From JACDAN01 sp035265935 (GTDB lineage Bacteria; Actinomycetota; Thermoleophilia; Gaiellales; Gaiellaceae), in the NCBI GenBank assembly GCA_035265935.1, contig DATFOC010000118.1, forward strand, positions 1 to 38,192: a stretch of DNA of 38,192 bases, written 5' to 3'. Below are positions 14,499 through 23,053 of the stretch, piece by piece. The notes under the pieces are model-generated. The model was not told the origin of the DNA. It did not search any database and was given only the letters and a program-made list of their open reading frames with translations. How positions within the stretch are numbered: the first letter of the stretch is position 1; the number at the start of each line of letters is the position of its first letter. A program made the translations under genes and the position numbers.

Positions 14499-15587
14499 TT
14501 GCGGCTCGCGGTCATCGGCACCGGGCTGATCGGCGCGTCGGTCGGGCTGGCCGCGAAGCGGTCGGGCGCAACGGTCTTCGGGTTCGACGACGACGAGGCC
14601 ACGGCCGAGCTCGCGCTCCAGCGGGGTGCGGTCGACCAGGTCAAGCCGACGCTCGGGGAGGCCCTCGGCGGAGCCGAGCTCGCCGTTGTCGCGGTGCCGG
14701 TGGGACGGCTGGCCGCGCAGGTGCGAACGGTGCTGGAGGCGAGCGCGGACGACTGCACGGTGACCGACGTGGGGTCGACCAAGACCGCTGTCTGCGAGGC
14801 GGCGGCGGGCTCGCCGCGCTTCATCGGCGGCCACCCCGTCTGCGGTTCCGAGGCGCGCGGCCCCGCTCACGCCACGGCCGATCTCTTCGAAGGGGCGACC
14901 TGGTTTCTCTCGCCGCTCCCGCACAGCGATCCCGCGCGGTACCGGCTCGTCCACGGATTTGTCGGCGACCTCGGCGCCGTGCCGGTCGCTATCGATCCCG
15001 GCGCGCACGACCGGCTGGTTGCGCTGACGAGCCACCTCCCTCACGTACTGGCCAACGTGCTCGTCAACCACGCCGGCGCGACGCGGATCGACGGGCACGA
15101 GCCCCTTTCGTCCGCCGGCGGGTCGCTTCGGGACATGACCAGAGTCGCGGGGGCCAACCCGCGAATCTGGGTCGACATCTTCTTGGAGAACGCGGAAGCG
15201 CTGAGAGCGGCGTTGGCGGAGCACCGCCGCGGGCTCGAGCAGGTGGACTCGGCGCTCGCCTCGGGCGACGCGGGTTTCCTCGCGCGCTGGATCGGCGAGG
15301 CCGTACGCAACCGCCGCGGGATGATCAGCGATGCGTACGGCGACCCGGGAGAGCTGCACCGGCTCCGCGTCCATGTCCCCGACCGGCCGGGGGTCCTCGC
15401 TGGGATCACGCAGGCGCTGGGGGCCGAGCGGATCAACATCGAGGACTTCGAGCTGCAGCACCAGTCGCCGGAGCGGGGCGGCGACCTGACGGTGCTGGTC
15501 GCCGGCGAGCGCGAGGCGGAGCGGGCCGCTGCGCTGCTGGAGGCGCAAGGGTACGGAGTCGTCGTCGCACCCGCTCTCGACGAATGA
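14499..15587 (+). CDS. tyrA: Prephenate (or arogenate) dehydrogenase with C-terminal ACT domain
   Basis: It oxidatively decarboxylates prephenate toward tyrosine. The 362-residue protein begins with a Rossmann NAD(P) motif at its first residues (LAVIGTGLIGASVGLAAKR). DVGSTKTAVC and the active-site segment IGGHPVCGSEARGP, which includes the conserved His, follow. An ACT domain at about 285-360 (RLRVHVPDRPGVLAGITQAL) suggests tyrosine feedback. The TTG at 14499 is the only start that keeps the full Rossmann strand. It lies 6 nt after the aroF stop and ends in an ATGA overlap with aroA. Substrate preference is not decided by sequence. Confidence 0.93.
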   Translation: MRLAVIGTGLIGASVGLAAKRSGATVFGFDDDEATAELALQRGAVDQVKPTLGEALGGAELAVVAVPVGRLAAQVRTVLEASADDCTVTDVGSTKTAVCEAAAGSPRFIGGHPVCGSEARGPAHATADLFEGATWFLSPLPHSDPARYRLVHGFVGDLGAVPVAIDPGAHDRLVALTSHLPHVLANVLVNHAGATRIDGHEPLSSAGGSLRDMTRVAGANPRIWVDIFLENAEALRAALAEHRRGLEQVDSALASGDAGFLARWIGEAVRNRRGMISDAYGDPGELHRLRVHVPDRPGVLAGITQALGAERINIEDFELQHQSPERGGDLTVLVAGEREAERAAALLEAQGYGVVVAPALDE

Positions 15588-16867
15588 GGATCGAGCCGGC
15601 GGCGGCCGTCGTCGGCCACATCGGCGTGCCGGGCGACAAGTCCATCTCCCACCGCGGCGTGCTGATCGGCGCGGTCTGCGAGGGCGAGATCCGGATCGAG
15701 GGCTTCGGACGGTCGGGGGACACCGAGTCGACCGTCCATGCGATGCGGGCGCTCGGCGCGGATGTCGAGGACGACGTGGATGTGCTGTCGGTCGGAGGCT
15801 TGGGGCTGCGCGGGCTCCAAGAGCCCGCGGAGCCGATCGACTGCGGCAACGCCGGCACGCTGCTCAAGCTCCTGATGGGCCTGCTGTCCGGACAGGAGGG
15901 GGAGTTCGTCCTCTCGGGAGACGAATCACTTCGGGGCAGGCCGGTCGAGGACCTCGCCGAGGCGCTCCGGGCCATGGGCGCGCGGATCGAGACGTCCGAC
16001 GGCAAGCCGCCGGTGAGGATCGAGGGAGCCGAGCTGCGGGCCGCCGAGCACCGGCTCGAGCGCGCGAGCGCGCAGACGAAATCGGCGCTGCTCCTGGCGG
16101 GAATGCAGGCCGGGGGTGGCCGCACCGTCGTCCACGAGCCGTACTTCACGCGCGACCACACCGAGACGATGCTCCGGGCGGCGGGCGCGCCGGTCCGGCG
16201 GTCGGGTCGTTCGGTGTCGATCTCGCAGGTGGAGTCGCTGCGGTTGGACACGGTGCAGGTGCCCGGCGACATCTCCTCGGCGGCGCCGTTCCTCGCGGCC
16301 TCGACGCTCGTCCCAGGCTCCGGGCTCTCGATCCACGGCGTTGGCGTGAACCCCTTCCGTGCCGGCCTGCTGGACGTGCTCGTCCGGATGGGCGCGCGGA
16401 TCTCGATCTTCGACCGGCGCCGGGCGGGCGGCGAGGCGGTCGCGGACCTGGAGTCCCGCTCGGCGGCGCTAATCGCGACGACCGTGCGGAAGGCGGAGGT
16501 GCCGCGAATGATCGACGAGCTCCCCTTGTTCGCCCTCGCGGGCGGGATGGCGCGCGGAGAGAGCCTTGTCCGCGGCGCCGCCCAGTTGCGCGAAAAGGAG
16601 ACGGACCGCATCGAAACCGTGACAAATGTGCTCCGATCCCTTGGCGTGAGGATCACGGCGAGCGAAGATGGCTTCAGGGTGAGGGGGGTCCCCACCCGCC
16701 CTAAGGGTGGGGGTGCGGTTTCGAGCGGCGGCGACCACCGGATCGCGATGCTGGCCGCGGTCGCCGGGCTGGCGTCGCGCGAGGGCGTCGAGCTCCAGGA
16801 CCCGGAGAGCGTCGCAGTAAGCTTCCCCGGATTCTTCGACCTGCTCGAGTCGGTGACCCAGCGATGA
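15584..16867 (+). CDS. aroA: 3-phosphoshikimate 1-carboxyvinyltransferase (EPSP synthase)
   Basis: It adds enolpyruvate from PEP to shikimate-3-phosphate. The product has 427 residues with the two-lobed inside-out barrel. Motifs are VPGDKSISHRGVLIGA (Lys/Ser ligands), DCGNAGTLLKLLMGLL, SAQTKSALLLAG, VPGDISSAAPFLAA, IDELPLFALAGG and the C-terminal SGGDHRIAMLAA. Active-site Lys, Asp and Glu are in place (the Glu in LREKETDRI). An odd loop near residue 370 (PTRPKGGGA) is encoded by an inverted repeat at 16689-16711. Both ends overlap neighbours by ATGA. Confidence 0.95.
   Translation: MRIEPAAAVVGHIGVPGDKSISHRGVLIGAVCEGEIRIEGFGRSGDTESTVHAMRALGADVEDDVDVLSVGGLGLRGLQEPAEPIDCGNAGTLLKLLMGLLSGQEGEFVLSGDESLRGRPVEDLAEALRAMGARIETSDGKPPVRIEGAELRAAEHRLERASAQTKSALLLAGMQAGGGRTVVHEPYFTRDHTETMLRAAGAPVRRSGRSVSISQVESLRLDTVQVPGDISSAAPFLAASTLVPGSGLSIHGVGVNPFRAGLLDVLVRMGARISIFDRRRAGGEAVADLESRSAALIATTVRKAEVPRMIDELPLFALAGGMARGESLVRGAAQLREKETDRIETVTNVLRSLGVRITASEDGFRVRGVPTRPKGGGAVSSGGDHRIAMLAAVAGLASREGVELQDPESVAVSFPGFFDLLESVTQR
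16689..16711 (+). repeat. Inverted repeat inside aroA
   Basis: CCCCACCC, 7 nt, then GGGTGGGG makes a perfect 8-bp stem in the coding sequence. It encodes a Pro/Gly-rich loop just before the conserved SGGDHRIA motif. It is unusual within otherwise ordinary coding sequence and may be an in-frame insertion tolerated in a surface loop. Confidence 0.6.
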
Positions 16868-17493
16868 TCGTGGCAATCGACGGGCCCGCCGGAGCCGGGA
16901 AGAGCACCGTCGCCCGCCGGCTGGCCGAGCGACTCGGCTTCCGGTATCTGGACACGGGCGCGATGTACCGGGCCGTGACCTGGCTCGCGCTCCAGCGTGC
17001 GCTCGACCTCGAGGACGGGCCGACGCTCGGCGTGCTGGCCGAAGGGCATCCCGTCGACCTCGACGAGGGCGGCTCGGTACGGATCGCCGATGCGGACGTC
17101 ACGGCCGAGATCCGGCTGGCCGAGATCGACAGGCTCGTCCCCGTCGTCGCCCGCCATCCCGAGGTCCGGATCGTCATGCGGCGCCGCCAGCGCGAGCTCG
17201 CCGACCTCGGCAACGCCGTCATCGAGGGACGCGACATCGGGACGGTCGTCGCACCCGACGCGGACGTCAAGGTCTATCTCAACGCGGACCAGAGGATCCG
17301 CGCCGAGCGCCGCCAGGCCGAAAGGCCCGACATCGGCGGCGACGCGCTCGCGACGGACCTCCGGCTCCGCGACGAGAGCGACGCGGCGCGGATGCAGCCC
17401 GCCGACGACGCCGACCTCATCGACACCACCAGCCTCGACGTCGAGGACGTGGTCGACCGGATCGAGCTGCTCGTCCGCGCCCGGGTCGCTTGA
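16864..17493 (+). CDS. cmk: (d)CMP kinase
   Basis: It phosphorylates CMP and dCMP. The 209-residue P-loop kinase has IDGPAGAGKSTVARRLAE (Walker A, residues ~5-13), the nucleotide-binding YLDTGAMYRAVTW, and VIEGRDIGTVVAPDA with the conserved Arg-Asp. The LID region is KVYLNADQRIRAERR. It is slightly shorter than the ~225 of E. coli. It overlaps aroA by ATGA and plsC by TTGA. The cmk-plsC-der order is common in actinobacteria and firmicutes. Confidence 0.95.
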   Translation: MIVAIDGPAGAGKSTVARRLAERLGFRYLDTGAMYRAVTWLALQRALDLEDGPTLGVLAEGHPVDLDEGGSVRIADADVTAEIRLAEIDRLVPVVARHPEVRIVMRRRQRELADLGNAVIEGRDIGTVVAPDADVKVYLNADQRIRAERRQAERPDIGGDALATDLRLRDESDAARMQPADDADLIDTTSLDVEDVVDRIELLVRARVA

Positions 17494-18140
17494 GCAGGAA
17501 CAGCCCCGTCTGGACGGTCGGCCAGGCCACGATCGGCACGGCGGTGCGCACCCTGGCGCCGCTCCGGGTCTACGGCGCGGGGCGCGTTCCGCAGGACGAT
17601 GGCGTCGTGCTCGTCTTCAACCACTTCTCGTGGCTCGACCCGCCCGCGTTCGGCGCGGCCAGCCCGCGGCAGCTGTACTTTCTGGCGAAGGCTGAGCTGC
17701 ACGAGGTCCCGGTCATCGGCCCACTCGTCAAGGCCTTCGGCACCTACTCGGTCCGCCGTGGCGAGTCCGACCGCGAGGCGGTTCGGGAGATGCGTCGCTG
17801 CGTGCACGAGGGAAACGCGCTCGGAATGTTCGCCGAAGGGACGCGGCAGCGTTCGGGCGTCCCCGGCGAAGTGAAGCCGGGCGCGGCGATGGTCGCGCTC
17901 AACGAGCACGTGCCCGTCGTCTGCGCCGCAATCCACGGCAGCCAGCACTGGCGGCCGGGCAACTTCCACCCGGTCTCCGTCGCCTGGGGCCGGCCGTTCG
18001 CCTTCGACGGCCTGAAGGCGAACGGCAAGGGCTACCGCGAGGCGTCCGTCGAGATCCAGCGCCGCATCCACGAGCTCTGGCGCTTCCTCGTCGACGTCCA
18101 CGCACTCGGCCGGCCGCGCCACGCCGTGCCGCCCGCGTGA
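17490..18140 (+). CDS. plsC: 1-acyl-sn-glycerol-3-phosphate acyltransferase (PlsC family)
   Basis: A membrane-associated lysophosphatidate acyltransferase of phospholipid synthesis. The product has 216 residues with the acyltransferase boxes in order: FNHFSWLDPPAF (NHX4D), YSVRRGESDRE (block II, Arg), FAEGTRQRSG (block III, EGTR) and a VPVVCAAI-like block IV. The TTG at 17490 overlaps the cmk stop (TTGA), and the product ends in a GTGA overlap with der. Substrate class follows from the motifs and from gpsA two genes downstream, which makes glycerol-3-phosphate. Acyl-donor specificity is unknown. Confidence 0.9.
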   Translation: MSRNSPVWTVGQATIGTAVRTLAPLRVYGAGRVPQDDGVVLVFNHFSWLDPPAFGAASPRQLYFLAKAELHEVPVIGPLVKAFGTYSVRRGESDREAVREMRRCVHEGNALGMFAEGTRQRSGVPGEVKPGAAMVALNEHVPVVCAAIHGSQHWRPGNFHPVSVAWGRPFAFDGLKANGKGYREASVEIQRRIHELWRFLVDVHALGRPRHAVPPA

Positions 18141-19444
18141 GCGAGCTCGCCGGGACGGCGGCGATCGTCGGCTTTCCCAACGTCGGAAAATCGACCCTCG
18201 TGAACCGGCTCACGGCCACTCGCACCGCCGTCGTCCACGAGGAGCCGGGCGTGACCCGCGACCGGAAGGACATCGTCTGCGAGTGGAGCGGGCGGCGCTT
18301 CATCCTGATCGACACGGGCGGCGTCGACCTCGCCGGCCGCTCCGAGATCACACGCCAGATCGCAGCTCAGGCCCGCACGGCGATCGACGAGGCCGATCTC
18401 GTGCTGTTCGTCGTGGACGCGCAGGCCGGCGTGACGCCCGGCGATGAAGAGGTCGCGGAGCTGCTGCGCCGCTCCGACCGCACCGTGCTCCTGATCGCGA
18501 ACAAGGTCGATGACCCGACCCGGACCGACCAGATCCACGAGTTCCACCGCCTCGGGCTCGGCGAGCCCGTGCCGATCTCGGGACTGCACGGCCACGGCAC
18601 GGGGGACCTGCTCGACACGATCCTCGAGCGCCTTCCGGGAGCCTCGAAGCGGCCGGAGATCTCGGAGGATGCGATCCGCATCGCGATCCTCGGCCGGACG
18701 AACGTCGGGAAGTCGAGCCTGCTCAACGTATTGGTGGGGGAAGAGCGCGTGATCGTCTCCGAGGTCCCCGGCACCACGCGCGACTCGATCGACACAGTCG
18801 TCCAGCGGGGCGACCGGACGTTCGTCTTCGTCGACACCGCTGGGCTCCGACGCAGGCGCCGCCAGCGCCAGGGGATCGAGTACTACTCGGAGCTGCGAGC
18901 GCTGCAGGCGGCCGAGCGGGCCGACGTCGCACTCGTCCTGATCGACACCTCCGAGGGGCTGGTCGACCAGGACCTCGCGGTCGCCGACATCGCTCGCAAG
19001 GCGCAGTGCGCGACCCTGGTCGTCCTGTCGAAGTGGGACATCACCACGATCGGGATCGAGGACGTCCGGGACCGGCTCGAGGCGCGCCTGCGTCAGCGCC
19101 CGCCGATCGTCACCGTCTCGTCCAAGACGGGGCGCGGCATCGAGCGGCTCTTCGACCGGATCGAGGGGCTGTTCGAGAAGTACACGGCGAGAATCTCGAC
19201 GGGCGAGCTGAACCGCTTCCTCCAGGAGCTCCGCGAGCAGCGCGAGCCGCCGTCGCGGCGAGGGAAGCGCCTGAACCTGTTGTACGCAACGCAGACGAGC
19301 GTCCGGCCGACGCGCTTCCGCGCCTTTGTCAACGACCCGGGCCTGATCACGCGGGACTATGGGTACTGGGTCGAGAACAAGCTCCGGGAGCGCTTCGACC
19401 TCCAGGGGATCCCCGTGTCCATCGACTTCGTGAGACGAACGTGA
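18137..19444 (+). CDS. der: Ribosome-assembly GTPase Der (EngA)
   Basis: An essential tandem-GTPase for 50S assembly. The 435 residues hold two G domains: G1 GFPNVGKST with DTGG and NKVD (first domain, ~8-160), and GRTNVGKSS with DTAGLRRRRRQ and SKWD (second, ~180-345). A C-terminal KH-like domain (KRLNLLYATQTSVRPTRF, FVNDPGLI) completes it. Domain order and length are standard. The GTG start shares GTGA with plsC, and the stop shares GTGA with gpsA. Confidence 0.97.
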   Translation: MSELAGTAAIVGFPNVGKSTLVNRLTATRTAVVHEEPGVTRDRKDIVCEWSGRRFILIDTGGVDLAGRSEITRQIAAQARTAIDEADLVLFVVDAQAGVTPGDEEVAELLRRSDRTVLLIANKVDDPTRTDQIHEFHRLGLGEPVPISGLHGHGTGDLLDTILERLPGASKRPEISEDAIRIAILGRTNVGKSSLLNVLVGEERVIVSEVPGTTRDSIDTVVQRGDRTFVFVDTAGLRRRRRQRQGIEYYSELRALQAAERADVALVLIDTSEGLVDQDLAVADIARKAQCATLVVLSKWDITTIGIEDVRDRLEARLRQRPPIVTVSSKTGRGIERLFDRIEGLFEKYTARISTGELNRFLQELREQREPPSRRGKRLNLLYATQTSVRPTRFRAFVNDPGLITRDYGYWVENKLRERFDLQGIPVSIDFVRRT

Positions 19445-20307
19445 AGATCGCCGTCATCGGCGCCGGCGCATGGGGCACCGTCTTCGGCGGCGTGCTCCGC
19501 CACCGCGGGCACGACGTCGAGATCCTCGGGCGCGAGCGCGATAACGGGGTCGTCGAGAACGCCGAGCTCGTCGTCGTCGCCGTGCCTAGCCGGTCCTTCG
19601 GCGAGGTCGTCAGGGACCTCCCGGGTGAGTCGCCGGTCCTGAGTCTCACGAAGGGCCTCGATCCCGCGACTGGAGGGCGCCTCACGGCGCTCGTCGAGAA
19701 CCGTCCGGTCGCGGTGCTTTCCGGGCCGAACATCGCGGCCGAGATCGCCGAGGGCCTGCCGACCGCCGCCGTCGTGGCCAGCCAGAACCACGAGCTCGCT
19801 GTCGAGCTCCAGCACGAGATCAACTCGATGACGTTCCGCGTCTACGTCAACGACGACCCGGCGGGCGTCGAGTTCGCCGCTGCGGCCAAGAACGTGATCG
19901 CACTCGCGGCCGGTGCGATGGACGGGCTCGCGCTCGGCAGCAACGCGAAAGCTGCGCTGATCACACTCGGGCTGGCGGACATGCGCACGCTCGGCACCGC
20001 GATCGGCGCGCAGCCCGAGACGTTCGCGGGCCTGGCCGGCACCGGCGACCTCCTGACGACCTGCTGGAGCCGCCATAGCCGCAACCGTCGCGCCGGCGCG
20101 CTGATGGCGCGCGGAGCGAGCGCAGCGGATGCGGTTCGAAAGATCGGCACCGTCGAGGGGCTGACGACCGCGCCGATCCTCGACGACCGGGCCCGCGAGA
20201 TGGGCATCGACCTGCCGATCACGCGGGCCGTCCGCGAAGTGCTCGACGGGCGGCAGATCCGCGACGCGATCGCCGAGTTCATGAGCCGTCCCCCGACCGG
20301 GGAATAG
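19441..20307 (+). CDS. gpsA: Glycerol-3-phosphate dehydrogenase [NAD(P)+], shortened Rossmann domain
   Basis: It reduces dihydroxyacetone phosphate to sn-glycerol-3-phosphate for phospholipids. The 288 residues compare with the usual ~330. The NAD(P) loop VIGAGAWGT is intact. After ILGRERDNG the chain goes straight to ENAELVVVAVPSRSF, so about 30 residues (normally the NPRYLP-type segment) are missing. Catalytic lysines are kept in LSLTKGL and AAAKNVIALAAG, as are GPNIAAEIAEGLPTA, GNLG-like AGTGDLLTTC, and SRNRRAG. GTG 19441 overlaps der by GTGA. Frame and coding look intact, so this is a natural deletion rather than a frameshift. Confidence 0.92.
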   Translation: MKIAVIGAGAWGTVFGGVLRHRGHDVEILGRERDNGVVENAELVVVAVPSRSFGEVVRDLPGESPVLSLTKGLDPATGGRLTALVENRPVAVLSGPNIAAEIAEGLPTAAVVASQNHELAVELQHEINSMTFRVYVNDDPAGVEFAAAAKNVIALAAGAMDGLALGSNAKAALITLGLADMRTLGTAIGAQPETFAGLAGTGDLLTTCWSRHSRNRRAGALMARGASAADAVRKIGTVEGLTTAPILDDRAREMGIDLPITRAVREVLDGRQIRDAIAEFMSRPPTGE

Positions 20308-20326
20308 CGATCTCCGCCGGCGGGAA

Positions 20327-20332
20327 TACGAT
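20327..20332 (+). promoter_or_regulatory. Putative -10 box (TACGAT) for a leaderless lipoprotein message
   Basis: TACGAT lies 7 nt before ATG 20340. It includes part of the upstream ATG 20331, which argues that 20340 is the real start. The same TACGAT-N7-ATG arrangement precedes ribBA. Confidence 0.5.
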
Positions 20333-20339
20333 GCGGACG

Positions 20340-21788
20340 ATGCGTCTCGTCTGGGCAGTCCTCGTCTCGGCTCTTGTGCTCGTCGCCGCAGGCTGCGGCA
20401 GCGAGAAGGTCGGCGCGGGCGAGTCCGCCGGCGCGGAGCTCCTCAAGCCCGGGGCCCTCGTCTACGCCGATCTCGACAGCGATCCCGAGTCCGATCAGTG
20501 GAAGCAGGTCGAGGAGCTCGTCCTCCGGTTCCCTGACGGCGAGAAGTGGCTGGCCGAGCTGAAGAAGGAGATCGAGAGCGGCAGCGACATCACCTGGGAG
20601 CAGGCTCACGAGACGCTCGGAGGTGACTCGGCGGTCGCCGTCTACGCGAGCTCGATGACCGACGTCAAGGTCGTCGCCCTCCTGCGGCCGGACGACGTCG
20701 ACGAGGCGCTGAAGCTGATCGAGCGCATCCAGCAGGAGGAGCCCGACGATCCGCTGGTCACGCGCAGGGTCGACGACTGGATCGCCGTCTCCGACAAGAA
20801 GGAGTCGATCGATACGGCGCTTAAGGCCGGGGGCGGCCAGGCGCTCGCCGACGACGAGGCATTCCAGGATGGAATGGCGGAGCTGCCGGCCGACGCGCTG
20901 GGCCGCGTCTACGTCGACGTCGCGTCCGCGTTCGAGACCTTCGGCAGTGGCCCCGAAGCGCAGGCGCTGCGGATGTTCGGCCTGGACGAGCTCGACTTCG
21001 CCGGCGCCTGGGCGAAAGCCCGTGACGACGGCGCCGAAGTTGCGGGCGTGGTGCAGGGCGAGGGCGCCGACAAGCTGCTCGGCGCCGCGGAGGAGTACTC
21101 GTCCGACCTGCTCGAGCTCGTTCCCGCAGATGCCTTCGCCTTCATGAGCTTCATGGGTACCGGCATCGGCGAGCAGGTCGGCGCGCTGCGAGAAAATCCG
21201 CTGTACGGGTCGGCGCTCAACGAGTTCGAGCAGGAGACCGGCGTGACCGTCGCCGAAGTCCTCCGTCTCATCGACGGAGAGGTCGCGTTCTACGCGGCGC
21301 CCGGTGCGCCGATCCCCGAGCTGACGCTGCTCGTCCGCCCGGATGATCCGGCGCAGGCGCGCGAGTCGGCCGAGCGGCTCCTGCGTGCGCTCGCCGCGAT
21401 GGAGGTCGGCGAGGTGACGGAGGACGGCGACGTCACGACCGCGGTCTTCGACGACTTCACCGTCAACCTGGCGATGGTGGACGACACTCTGGTGCTCACG
21501 ACGACGAAGGACGCCATCGCCGACCTCGGGAGCTCCGGCGAGAAGCTGGCCGACACCGATCGCTATGAGGACGCGCTCGAGACAGCCGGCGCCCCGGACC
21601 AGTACACGGGCCTAGCCTGGGTCGACCTGAAGGCGACGATCGACCTGATCATGGGCTTCGCCTCGGTCTCCGGCGATTCCGTGCCGCCGCAGGTCTCCCG
21701 GAACCTCGAGCCGCTGCGCTCACTCGTCGCGTACGGCGAGAAGGACGGCAACCTCGTCAAGTCGCTCGTCTTCGTCGGCATCGAGTAG
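20340..21788 (+). CDS. DUF3352-like secreted lipoprotein
   Basis: The 482-residue protein starts MRLVWAVLVSALVLVAAGC, a lipoprotein signal with lipobox VAAGC, so it is anchored on the outer face of the membrane. The rest resembles the DUF3352 family. It has a repeated fold with YADLDSDPESDQWKQVEELV, QAHETLGGDSAVAVYA, VVALLRPDDVDEALKLIER, then a second set (EVAFYAAPGAPIPELTLLVRP, LVLTTTKDAIADL) and TGLAWVDLKATIDLI. Function unknown; the family is widespread in actinobacteria. An earlier in-frame ATG (20331) would add three residues, but the -10 box overlaps it. Confidence 0.8.
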   Translation: MRLVWAVLVSALVLVAAGCGSEKVGAGESAGAELLKPGALVYADLDSDPESDQWKQVEELVLRFPDGEKWLAELKKEIESGSDITWEQAHETLGGDSAVAVYASSMTDVKVVALLRPDDVDEALKLIERIQQEEPDDPLVTRRVDDWIAVSDKKESIDTALKAGGGQALADDEAFQDGMAELPADALGRVYVDVASAFETFGSGPEAQALRMFGLDELDFAGAWAKARDDGAEVAGVVQGEGADKLLGAAEEYSSDLLELVPADAFAFMSFMGTGIGEQVGALRENPLYGSALNEFEQETGVTVAEVLRLIDGEVAFYAAPGAPIPELTLLVRPDDPAQARESAERLLRALAAMEVGEVTEDGDVTTAVFDDFTVNLAMVDDTLVLTTTKDAIADLGSSGEKLADTDRYEDALETAGAPDQYTGLAWVDLKATIDLIMGFASVSGDSVPPQVSRNLEPLRSLVAYGEKDGNLVKSLVFVGIE

Positions 21789-21789
21789 G

Positions 21790-21795
21790 TAGCGT
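21790..21795 (+). promoter_or_regulatory. Putative -10 box of metK (TAGCGT)
   Basis: TAGCGT lies 10 nt before ATG 21806, implying a 5' leader of only a few bases. This excludes a SAM riboswitch between this promoter and the gene. Confidence 0.35.
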
Positions 21796-21805
21796 TCCCG
21801 GCCGC

Positions 21806-23053
21806 ATGGCCGCCCGCGAGTTCCTCTTCACGTCCGAGTCGGTCACCGAGGGCCATCCGGACAAGATCGCCGACCAGGTTTCGGACTCCGTGCTGGACGC
21901 GGTGCTGAAGGACGACCCGAGCGGGCGAGTCGCGTGCGAGACGCTGATCACGACCGGTCTCGTCGTCGTGGCCGGGGAGATCTCGACGGAGACGTACGTC
22001 GATATCCCCGCGCTCGTCCGCGCCAGGATCTCCGAGATCGGCTATACGCACTCGGAGTGGGGGTTCGACGCGACCACCTGCGGCGTCGTCGTCGCGATCG
22101 ACGAGCAGTCGCCCGACATTGCGCTCGGCGTCGACCAGTCGTACGAGGTGCAGCACGACCCGGGCGGCGACGACCCGATCGACCAGATCGGCGCCGGCGA
22201 CCAGGGGATGATGTTCGGCTACGCGTCCAACGAGACGCAGGAGCTGATGCCGCTACCGATCATGCTCGCCCACAAGATCGCGCGTCGGCTGGCCGGCGTC
22301 CGCAAGTCCGAGCAGCTGAAGTACCTGCGGCCGGACGGCAAGGCGCAGGTGACCGTCCGGTACGAGGTGGACGAGCACGGGCGCCAGAAGCCGGTTGAGA
22401 TCGTGCGGCTGCTGGTCTCCACACAGCACGCCGACAACGTCGACCCGGCCACGATCAAGGAGGACGTCATCGAACACGTCCTCCATCCGATCCTCGACCC
22501 GCGTCTCTACGACGAGCGCCGCCTCTACGACGACCGCGACTTCGTCTACGTGAATCCGACCGGCAAGTTCGTGCTTGGCGGGCCGATGGGCGATACAGGG
22601 CTGACGGGACGCAAGATCATCGTCGACACGTACGGCGGGGCGGCGCGGCACGGCGGCGGCGCCTTCTCGGGCAAGGATCCGACCAAGGTTGACCGCTCGG
22701 CGGCCTACGCGGCCCGGTACGTCGCGAAGAACATCGTCGCGGCAGAGCTCGCCGACCGCTGTGAGGTCAACGTCGCCTACGCGATCGGCGTCGCGCATCC
22801 CGTCTCGGTCTCCGTCAGGACGTTCGACTCCGAGAAGATCCCCGTCGCGCGCATCGAGGAGCTCGTCGGCGAGCACTTCGACCTGCGGCCCGGCGCGATC
22901 ATCCGCGACCTCGAGCTCGGTCGGCCGATCTACGCCAAGACGGCGGCATATGGTCACTTCGGCCGCGACGACCACGACTTCACGTGGGAGCGGACGGACA
23001 AGGCCGCCGAGCTGAAGGCAGCCGCAGGCATCGGCGAGAAGGCGACCGTCTAG
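21806..23053 (+). CDS. metK: S-adenosylmethionine synthetase
   Basis: It makes SAM from methionine and ATP. The product has 415 residues. It starts AAREFLFTSESVTEGHPDKI, and the ATP/phosphate motif VTEGHPDKIADQ is near residues 12-23. GAGDQGMMFGYA (adenine/methionine contact) and GGGAFSGKDPTKVDRSAAY (P-loop-like) are invariant signatures, and DLRPGAIIRDL and FGRDDHDFTWE close the C-terminus. It is the last gene of the plus-strand block and is followed by a 222-bp hairpin-rich gap. Confidence 0.97.
   Translation: MAAREFLFTSESVTEGHPDKIADQVSDSVLDAVLKDDPSGRVACETLITTGLVVVAGEISTETYVDIPALVRARISEIGYTHSEWGFDATTCGVVVAIDEQSPDIALGVDQSYEVQHDPGGDDPIDQIGAGDQGMMFGYASNETQELMPLPIMLAHKIARRLAGVRKSEQLKYLRPDGKAQVTVRYEVDEHGRQKPVEIVRLLVSTQHADNVDPATIKEDVIEHVLHPILDPRLYDERRLYDDRDFVYVNPTGKFVLGGPMGDTGLTGRKIIVDTYGGAARHGGGAFSGKDPTKVDRSAAYAARYVAKNIVAAELADRCEVNVAYAIGVAHPVSVSVRTFDSEKIPVARIEELVGEHFDLRPGAIIRDLELGRPIYAKTAAYGHFGRDDHDFTWERTDKAAELKAAAGIGEKATV

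Noticed and set aside
13314..15548. Long open frames antiparallel to real genes (also 2833-4131 and 15433-17157)
   Set aside because: They are by-products of GC-rich codon use, with Arg/Ala/Pro-rich nonsense products, and lie opposite well-identified genes.
21789..21805. SAM riboswitch ahead of metK
   Set aside because: Only 17 nt lie between the lipoprotein stop and the metK start, and the putative -10 occupies part of them.
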